Shown here one piece after another: positions 13,870 to 19,244 of a DNA stretch of 19,244 bases. The stretch spans positions 1 to 19,244 of the forward strand of contig DASTIS010000021.1 in assembly GCA_035717365.1 (NCBI GenBank), in the 5' to 3' direction. Every line of letters begins with the position of its first letter. The stretch's first letter is position 1. The DNA comes from 66-474 sp035717365. GTDB lineage: Bacteria; Pseudomonadota; Gammaproteobacteria; Xanthomonadales; Rhodanobacteraceae. The notes below the pieces were generated by a model. The model saw only the letters and a program-made list of their open reading frames with translations, had not been told where the DNA came from and did not search any database. Both the position numbers and the translations under genes were made by a program.

Positions 13870-14457
13870 TCAATCATCATCGTTGGACAGCAGCGGACGC
13901 AATTGTTCGTCGATCGCTTCGCGGGCGCGGAAGATGCGCGAGCGCACGGTGCCGATCGGACAACCCATGCGTTCGGCGATTTCCTCGTAGGACAGGCCAT
14001 CGACTTCGCGCAGGGTGATTGCATCCCGCAATTCCTCCGGCAACTTTTCGACCGTGGCGAACACGGTTTGTTCAATTTCGTGGCGCGCCAGTTCGTGCTC
14101 GGGGGTGGCTTCGTCGCGCAGGCGGCTGCCCGAATCGAACTGGACCGCGGTATCGGCGTCGATGTCCTCGGCGGGTGGGCGGCGCCCCTGGGCAACCAGG
14201 TGGTTCTTGGCGGTATTCACGGCGATCTTGTACATCCATGTGTAGAAGGCGCTGTCGCCGCGGAACGCACCGATCGCGCGGTAGGCGCGGATGAACGCTT
14301 CCTGCGCGACGTCTTCGCATTCGCTCCAGTCATGCACATACCTCGACACCAGTCCGATGATCTTGTGCTGGTATTTGCGAACCAGCAGGTCGAAGGCCTT
14401 GTTGTCGCCTTTGCGCACACGTGCGACCAGCGCGCGATCGGTTTCCACATCGCCCAT
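13870..14457 (-). CDS. rpoE: RNA polymerase extracytoplasmic sigma factor E (RpoE)
   Basis: A 195-residue ECF sigma factor. Region 2 (about 24-92) includes FDLLVRKYQHKIIGLVSRYVHDWSECEDVAQEAFIRAYRAI and GDSAFYTWMYKIAVNTAKNHL. Region 4 (about 130-185) includes LPEELRDAITLREVDGLSYEEIAERMGCPIGTVRSRIFRARE. These are close to RpoE of other gammaproteobacteria. I chose the ATG at 14457, with GGGAG ten bases upstream, because the family begins close to ETDRALVARVRKGD; an ATG at 14544 would add 29 polar residues and cannot be excluded. It directs RNA polymerase to envelope-stress promoters. First gene of rpoE-rseA-degP. Confidence 0.95.
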   Translation of the reverse strand: MGDVETDRALVARVRKGDNKAFDLLVRKYQHKIIGLVSRYVHDWSECEDVAQEAFIRAYRAIGAFRGDSAFYTWMYKIAVNTAKNHLVAQGRRPPAEDIDADTAVQFDSGSRLRDEATPEHELARHEIEQTVFATVEKLPEELRDAITLREVDGLSYEEIAERMGCPIGTVRSRIFRAREAIDEQLRPLLSNDDD

Positions 14458-14579
14458 CAGGGCGGCACTCCCTACCGGACCGGACGCATTGTGCGCACCG
14501 GTGTGACCGCGCTCGTCGCGCGAAAGTTCAACGGACTCCACCATTTGGCAACCCTTGGACCCTGTCTGCTGACATCGTG

Positions 14580-14608
14580 ATGATTGGGTCGATGCCGAGC
14601 AGGATCAA
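14580..14608 (-). promoter_or_regulatory. candidate sigma-70-type promoter upstream of rpoE
   Basis: On the minus strand TTGATC (14608-14603), a 17-base spacer and AATCAT (14585-14580) match the -35 and -10 consensus at four of six each. Transcription from here would give a leader of about 115 bases before the ATG at 14457. I saw no GGAAC-type sigma-E autoregulated promoter in the same gap. Confidence 0.35.
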
Positions 14609-14665
14609 GCGTAGCGCAAGCCGCATGAACGGCACGTCGGGGGAACGGACGCCCGACCGACCGCG

Positions 14666-17008
14666 TCAACCGGTTGCGCCGCGCCGCCGGTCCGGCGGAA
14701 GCGGAAGGTCGTCGGTAGCCGCGCCACGGCCGGATTCACCGGCGTGGATGGGCGCCGGATCCGCCCCATCGGGGCAGGCCGCCCGACCGCGCCGCCCCGC
14801 CAACAGCGTGGCGAATGCGCTGGCCGTCAGCGGCTGGGAGAACAGATAGCCCTGGGCGCCGTCACAGCCGCGCTCGCGCAGGAATTCGAACTGGCGTTCG
14901 GTCTCGACGCCCTCGGCGACCACCCGCAGCCCCCGGCCATGTGCGGCATCGAGCATTGCGGACACCACGGCTTCGTCGTCGGGATCGCTCCCGATGTTGT
15001 GCACGAAGCTCCGGTCGATCTTGACCGCATCGATCGGAAACGCCGTCGCGTGATCGGGCGACATGTGCCCCACACCGGCGTCGTCGATCACGATGCGGCA
15101 TCCCATCCTTTGCAGGGCCCGGAGTGTTCCGCCCAACTCCTGCGGCGGCTGCGCGAGGACGCTCTCGGTCACCTCGAGATCGAGCGTGCGCGGCTCCAGT
15201 TTCGCATCGCGGCACGCCGCTTCGACCACCGTCACCAGGTTGGGTTGCATCCATTGCAGGGCCGACAGGTTCACGGCCAGCCGCAGGGGAACGCTCGCGC
15301 GGCGCTGCCATACCGCCGCGTCGGCGCACGCGCGCCGCAGCACCCATTCGCCAATCGGGATGATCAGCCCGGTTTCCTCCGCCAACGGCAGGAAGAATCC
15401 GGGACTCAGAATTCCCAGCACCGGGTGCCGCCAACGCACCAGCGCTTCAACCCCGACGATATCCAGGGTCGCGACGTCTATCTGCGGATGGTAGTGAACG
15501 CACAACTCGCCGTTGGCCTGGGCGTGGCGCAAGCGTGATTCCATTTCCGCGCGCTGACGGTGCGCCGTGCCCGGGACGTTCCCGAACGCCTGTACGTTGT
15601 TGCGGCCGCGCCCCTTGGCACTGTACATGGCCATGTCGGCATGCTTGACGAGGCCCTCCACGTCGGTCGCGTCGGCCGGGTAGACGCTGATGCCGATCGA
15701 CGCGGTGACCTGCAGTTCGGATCCGTTGTCGAGCGTGAGCGGCGCATGCATGCATTCCAGCAGATTGTCCGCGACGCGCTCGATGTCGGCCCGGTCGTCG
15801 ACGTGGCGCAGGATCAACGTGAACTCGTCACCGGCGTAACGGGCCACCGTGTCGGAGGCGCGCACGGCGTCACGCATGCGCGTCGCTTCGGTCGCCAGTA
15901 CCTCGTCGCCCACGCCGTGCCCCAGCGAATCGTTGATGTCCTTGAAGCGGTCCAGGTCCACGAACAGCACCGCAAACACTTCGCCGGTGCGACGCGCGTC
16001 CTTCAGCGTCGACTCCAGGCGATCGTTGAACAGCATCCGGTTCGGCAGTCCGGTCAGGCCGTCGAGCAGCGCGCGGCTGCGGCCGCGCTCGTGTTCGGCC
16101 CGCAGCTCGAGCACCGCCGCGAAACGCGCCGCAACGATTCCGAGCAGAGGAGTCAGCAGGTCGACGGTCATCGCATCCGCGCGTCGCGACGCGCACACCA
16201 TCACGCCCAGCACGCTGCGGTGCGCATCGAACAACGGCAAGGCCGCGTATCGCGCGCAGCCCGTGGCACGGGCGAAGGGGTCGCGCCGCATTGCGGCTTC
16301 CGAATCGCCGGCGCGAATGACCGCGTCGCCGCCCAGCGCCTGCTGCACGAAGGGCTGCTGCAGGGGATCGGGAGCGCCCGGTGCGGAAAGGCGATCCATG
16401 CGCGCAAGCGGCTTCAGCGTCGCGTCGACGGCACTGCGCTCGGCCACGACCATGAGGTCCATCTCCAGCGCTTCCATCGCGCGTTCCAGGAGGCCCGACA
16501 ACCCGGCTACGTCTCGGCCCGGTTGCAGCAGCGCGGCGACCGTACGCAACGTGGCGATCGTGTTCGCGGTGTTCTGCGGGTCGACGGAGCCCGAGCCCCC
16601 CGCACGAGGTACCGGCGGCGGCGCAGGCGTCGCGTCACCGACCCGCGCTTCGCGGATCCGCAATCGCGCTTCGGTCGCATCGACCGGAGCCCGCAGCCAG
16701 GCCTTGATGTTGCTGCATGCCGCCAACCGCGCGCCATCGTGACTCGCGTCGAAGCCCGCGCCGAACAGGCCGATCACCGGTACTTCGGCGAGTTGCGTGC
16801 AAAGCATCCACGACTGGGTCGGCGCATGTTCGAAATCCAGGATCGCGAGCGCCGGCCGCGGGACATGCCGAAGCAACGCGTGCGCATGGACGGAATCCCG
16901 TGCACTCAGGATCTCGCCAGGGTCCAATCCATCCAGCGCGTCGAACAGCGCGCGGCGATCCTCGCGCGACGAGGCCACCACCAGCACCGGGCGCCGGTCA
17001 TCCGACAT
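14666..17008 (-). CDS. hybrid GGDEF-EAL protein with pseudo-receiver and GAF-like domains
   Basis: A 780-residue cyclic-di-GMP protein. Residues about 5-125 look like a receiver domain, but the acidic pair is replaced (VVASSRED), the expected Lys is Ala (WLRAPVD) and the switch Thr is absent; only the phospho-Asp position (ILDFE) is kept. Residues about 150-305 look GAF-like. The GGDEF domain (about 310-475) reads AGDEF at 392-396, with an RxxD inhibitory site (R383-D386). The EAL domain (about 490-740) keeps E521 (EAL), N580, E612, D642/D643, K663, E699 and Q719, but the DDFGTG loop reads DDAGVGHMSP. It could make or break c-di-GMP, or act as a sensor of it. The start is the ATG at 17008; a GTG at 17023 is possible. 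No signal peptide or helices, so cytosolic. Confidence 0.93.
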   Translation of the reverse strand: MSDDRRPVLVVASSREDRRALFDALDGLDPGEILSARDSVHAHALLRHVPRPALAILDFEHAPTQSWMLCTQLAEVPVIGLFGAGFDASHDGARLAACSNIKAWLRAPVDATEARLRIREARVGDATPAPPPVPRAGGSGSVDPQNTANTIATLRTVAALLQPGRDVAGLSGLLERAMEALEMDLMVVAERSAVDATLKPLARMDRLSAPGAPDPLQQPFVQQALGGDAVIRAGDSEAAMRRDPFARATGCARYAALPLFDAHRSVLGVMVCASRRADAMTVDLLTPLLGIVAARFAAVLELRAEHERGRSRALLDGLTGLPNRMLFNDRLESTLKDARRTGEVFAVLFVDLDRFKDINDSLGHGVGDEVLATEATRMRDAVRASDTVARYAGDEFTLILRHVDDRADIERVADNLLECMHAPLTLDNGSELQVTASIGISVYPADATDVEGLVKHADMAMYSAKGRGRNNVQAFGNVPGTAHRQRAEMESRLRHAQANGELCVHYHPQIDVATLDIVGVEALVRWRHPVLGILSPGFFLPLAEETGLIIPIGEWVLRRACADAAVWQRRASVPLRLAVNLSALQWMQPNLVTVVEAACRDAKLEPRTLDLEVTESVLAQPPQELGGTLRALQRMGCRIVIDDAGVGHMSPDHATAFPIDAVKIDRSFVHNIGSDPDDEAVVSAMLDAAHGRGLRVVAEGVETERQFEFLRERGCDGAQGYLFSQPLTASAFATLLAGRRGRAACPDGADPAPIHAGESGRGAATDDLPLPPDRRRGATG

Positions 17009-17147
17009 CAACGCACCCGGCACCGGGATCGTCGCATCGCGACGCCAGCCACGGCAGGTGCGGGCCGGGTACGCGATCGGGAAGGCGGTCTTGCACGAAG
17101 TCCTTTGGCGAACCGGTTTCTGTCACGGCTACTCCCTCGCCCGGGCG

Positions 17148-17176
17148 TTGACCCGAATCCTCCCCCGCCCGATGAT
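17148..17176 (+). promoter_or_regulatory. candidate sigma-70 promoter for the FadB/FadJ-like gene
   Basis: TTGACC (17148-17153; five of six to TTGACA), a 17-base spacer and GATGAT (17171-17176; four of six to TATAAT) are correctly spaced. The start codon at 17208 would be about 25 bases from the start of transcription. The region is divergent from the GGDEF-EAL gene. Confidence 0.45.
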
Positions 17177-17207
17177 GATGCTTACATGGCGACCACGGGT
17201 CTGAGAA

Positions 17208-19244
17208 GTGTTCGACGGTTTGAGATTCAGCCATTGGAAAGCTTCGACTGGCGCCGACCGCGTGCTCGTACTGACCCTTGAGCGTGCCGGCAGCAGCGTC
17301 AACGCGCTGTCACGGGCGGTGCTCGACGAACTGGACGCGCTGCTGGAGCGCGTGGCCATCGGCAAGCCCGCCGCGGTCGTGATCCATTCCGGCAAGGCAT
17401 CGGGTTTCGCGGTCGGCGCCGATCTCAAGGAATTCGAGGGCTACGCGCGCAAGGGGGCGGTGCGCGCGGAAATCGAGCACGGCCAGCGGGTGTTCGAACG
17501 CCTGGCCCGGCTGCCGATGCCGACGGTCGCCGCGATCCACGGCGCATGCATGGGTGGCGGCACCGAACTCGCGTTGGCGTGCCGGATGCGCGTCGCCGCG
17601 CGCACACCGGAAACCCGGATCGCACTGCCCGAGGTGCAACTCGGGATCCACCCGGGTTGGGGCGGCACCGCGCGGCTTCCGCGCCTGATCGGCGCGCCGA
17701 AGGCACTGGCCATGATGCTGACCGGGCGCGCGGCGTCGGTCGAACGCGCCCTCGGCGAAGGGCTCGTCGACCGGCTGGCCGCGCCGGATGCCCTGCTGGA
17801 AGAGGCACGCAAGCTGGCGCTGCGCCCCATCGCACGACCTTTCGCGCAACGGGCCATGGCCTGGTTCACCAATTGCTGGCCGGCACGCCAGGTCCTCGCG
17901 CCGATCATGCGCAAACAGGCGGCGGCCAAGGCGCCGCCCCGCCACTACCCCGCGCCATCCGCGCTGATCGAGGTGTGGCGCCGGGGCGGCGGCGACATCC
18001 GGCAACGTCTGCGGCTGGAAGCGCGTTCCGTCGCCCGACTTGCGGAAACCGCCACCGCGCACAACCTGATCCGGATCTTCTTCCTGCGCGAGCGCATGCG
18101 CGGCCTGGCCGGCGACACGCCCCACGATATCGGCCACGTGCACGTGGTCGGCGCCGGCGTGATGGGCGGGGACATCGCGGCCTGGAGCGCGTTGCGCGGC
18201 TTCGAGGTGAGTTTGCAGGATCGCGAAATGAAGTTCGTCGAACCGGCGCTGACGCGTGCGCGCAAATTGTTCGAGAAAAAACTGAAAACCGCGGATCGCA
18301 TCGGCGCGGCACGCAAGCGCCTGGTCGCCGACGTCGAAGGCTCGGGCATCGCTTCGTCGCAACTCGCGATCGAGGCGATCCACGAAAACCCGGAAGCCAA
18401 GGCAGCGGCCTACCGCGACCTCGAACCCGCGATCGCCGACGACGCGCTGATCGCGACCAACACCTCGTCGATCCCGCTGGATGAGCTGAGCGGCGCGCTG
18501 GCGCGCCCGCAACGTTTCCTCGGCCTGCACTTCTTCAATCCGGTGGCGCAGATGCCGCTGGTGGAAGTGGTGCGCCACGACGAGCTCGATCCGGCCATCG
18601 AAAAGCGCGCGCTGGCGTGGGTGAAAGCCATCGGCAAATTGCCGCTGCCCGTCGCGGGTACGCCCGGGTTCCTGGTCAACCGGATCCTGATGCCGTACCT
18701 GCTGGAAGCCGTGCGCTGCCATACCGAGGGCATTCCCGATCCCGTGATCGACCGCGCCGCAAAACATTTCGGGATGCCGATGGGTCCGATCGAACTGGCC
18801 GACACCGTGGGACTGGACGTCGCCCTGTCGGTGGGCCGCGAACTCGGCCCGTTCCTCAAACTCGACCTGCCCGACGGCATCGCCGACAAGGTCGAAGCCG
18901 GCAAGCGCGGCAAGAAGGACGGCGAAGGTTTCTATCTGTGGAAGGAAGGCAAGCCTGAAAAACCCAGAGTCGATCCCGGCTACCGCGCACCTTCCGACCT
19001 CGAAGACCGCCTGATCCTGCCGCTGCTCAACGAAGCGGTGGCGTGTTTGCACGACGACGTCGTCGGCGACGCGGACCTGCTGGATGCCGGCGTGATTTTC
19101 GGCACCGGCTTCGCGCCGTTTCGCGGCGGCCCGATCCAGCACATCCGCGCCACCGGCGCGGGCGAACTGCGCGAAAAACTCGAAGCGCTGGCCCAGACCC
19201 ACGGCGCGCGTTTCGCGCCGAAGCAGGGCTGGTTCAATACTTCC
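17208..19244 (+). CDS. FadB/FadJ-like enoyl-CoA hydratase / 3-hydroxyacyl-CoA dehydrogenase, C-terminus cut by window edge
   Basis: The frame runs from a GTG at 17208 to the right edge without a stop (679 codons); the end (ARFAPKQGWF) suggests few residues are missing. The N-terminal crotonase domain (about 1-200) has GADLKEF from 70, GACMGGGTELALAC with E120 and LPEVQLGI with E142, the two Glu positions used for hydration. The NAD-binding domain has VVGAGVMGGDIA (GAGVMG 315-320). HFFNP with H441 and TPGFLVNRI mark the 3-hydroxyacyl-CoA dehydrogenase. It would catalyse two steps of fatty-acid beta-oxidation. The GTG start is supported by an in-frame stop at 17202 and by family-like sequence right after it (FDGLRFSHW); the ribosome binding site is weak. 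No thiolase partner is in view. Confidence 0.94.
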   Translation, partial: MFDGLRFSHWKASTGADRVLVLTLERAGSSVNALSRAVLDELDALLERVAIGKPAAVVIHSGKASGFAVGADLKEFEGYARKGAVRAEIEHGQRVFERLARLPMPTVAAIHGACMGGGTELALACRMRVAARTPETRIALPEVQLGIHPGWGGTARLPRLIGAPKALAMMLTGRAASVERALGEGLVDRLAAPDALLEEARKLALRPIARPFAQRAMAWFTNCWPARQVLAPIMRKQAAAKAPPRHYPAPSALIEVWRRGGGDIRQRLRLEARSVARLAETATAHNLIRIFFLRERMRGLAGDTPHDIGHVHVVGAGVMGGDIAAWSALRGFEVSLQDREMKFVEPALTRARKLFEKKLKTADRIGAARKRLVADVEGSGIASSQLAIEAIHENPEAKAAAYRDLEPAIADDALIATNTSSIPLDELSGALARPQRFLGLHFFNPVAQMPLVEVVRHDELDPAIEKRALAWVKAIGKLPLPVAGTPGFLVNRILMPYLLEAVRCHTEGIPDPVIDRAAKHFGMPMGPIELADTVGLDVALSVGRELGPFLKLDLPDGIADKVEAGKRGKKDGEGFYLWKEGKPEKPRVDPGYRAPSDLEDRLILPLLNEAVACLHDDVVGDADLLDAGVIFGTGFAPFRGGPIQHIRATGAGELREKLEALAQTHGARFAPKQGWFNTS

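Noticed and set aside
17310..19202. 630-codon minus-strand frame opposite the FadB/FadJ-like gene
   Set aside because: It is the antisense of a clear beta-oxidation enzyme; no motif or ribosome binding site is seen in it.
1..19244. Defence island, prophage, CRISPR array or integrated element
   Set aside because: No transposase, integrase, phage, Cas, toxin-antitoxin or restriction gene and no spaced direct repeats are visible; nearly all genes are housekeeping or metabolic types.

Overview
The window is a 19.2 kb stretch of GC-rich, densely packed bacterial chromosome. It suggests a gammaproteobacterium of the Xanthomonadales (Lysobacterales), probably near Rhodanobacter, Dyella or Lysobacter. 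This is an inference from the rpoE-rseA-mucD/degP cluster, the three-gene pnt operon, the FadB-like multifunctional protein and short GC-rich REP-like palindromes. There are no rRNA or tRNA genes, prophage, transposase, CRISPR array or restriction genes. The region reads as core chromosome with a few unusual gene pairings and dispersed palindromes.

Left part (1-5,000): a secreted S53 (sedolisin) peptidase on the minus strand, cut by the left edge, follows a 515-base region with no gene. That region holds a good minus-strand terminator. Next come a small two-helix membrane protein and sufT (minus), then a divergent four-helix membrane protein (plus). The split NAD(P) transhydrogenase operon pntAA-pntAB-pntB (3,509-6,566, minus) has an inverted pair of REP-like palindromes between pntAB and pntB.

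Middle (6,644-11,340): a tightly coupled plus-strand operon encodes a YdjA-type nitroreductase, a stand-alone 5'-3' exonuclease/flap-nuclease-like protein and a Nudix hydrolase, joined by ATGA overlaps. It converges on a minus-strand operon encoding an MBL-fold hydrolase, a TMEM43-family membrane protein and a MAPEG protein. The convergent gap carries two near-identical hairpins in inverted orientation, each just after a stop codon, around a degenerate GTAGCC...GGCTAC palindrome.

Right part (11,480-19,244): the envelope-stress operon rpoE-rseA-degP/mucD (minus) has a third REP-like copy before degP. A hybrid GGDEF-EAL protein (minus) has a degenerate receiver-like domain and a GAF-like domain. 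Divergent from it is a FadB/FadJ-like enoyl-CoA hydratase/3-hydroxyacyl-CoA dehydrogenase running off the right edge.

RpoE, its anti-sigma factor and the periplasmic protease form a known stress circuit. Pnt supplies NADPH. The two central operons have no established joint function and are the least understood part. I saw nothing that I can defend as a new defence system or mobile system.
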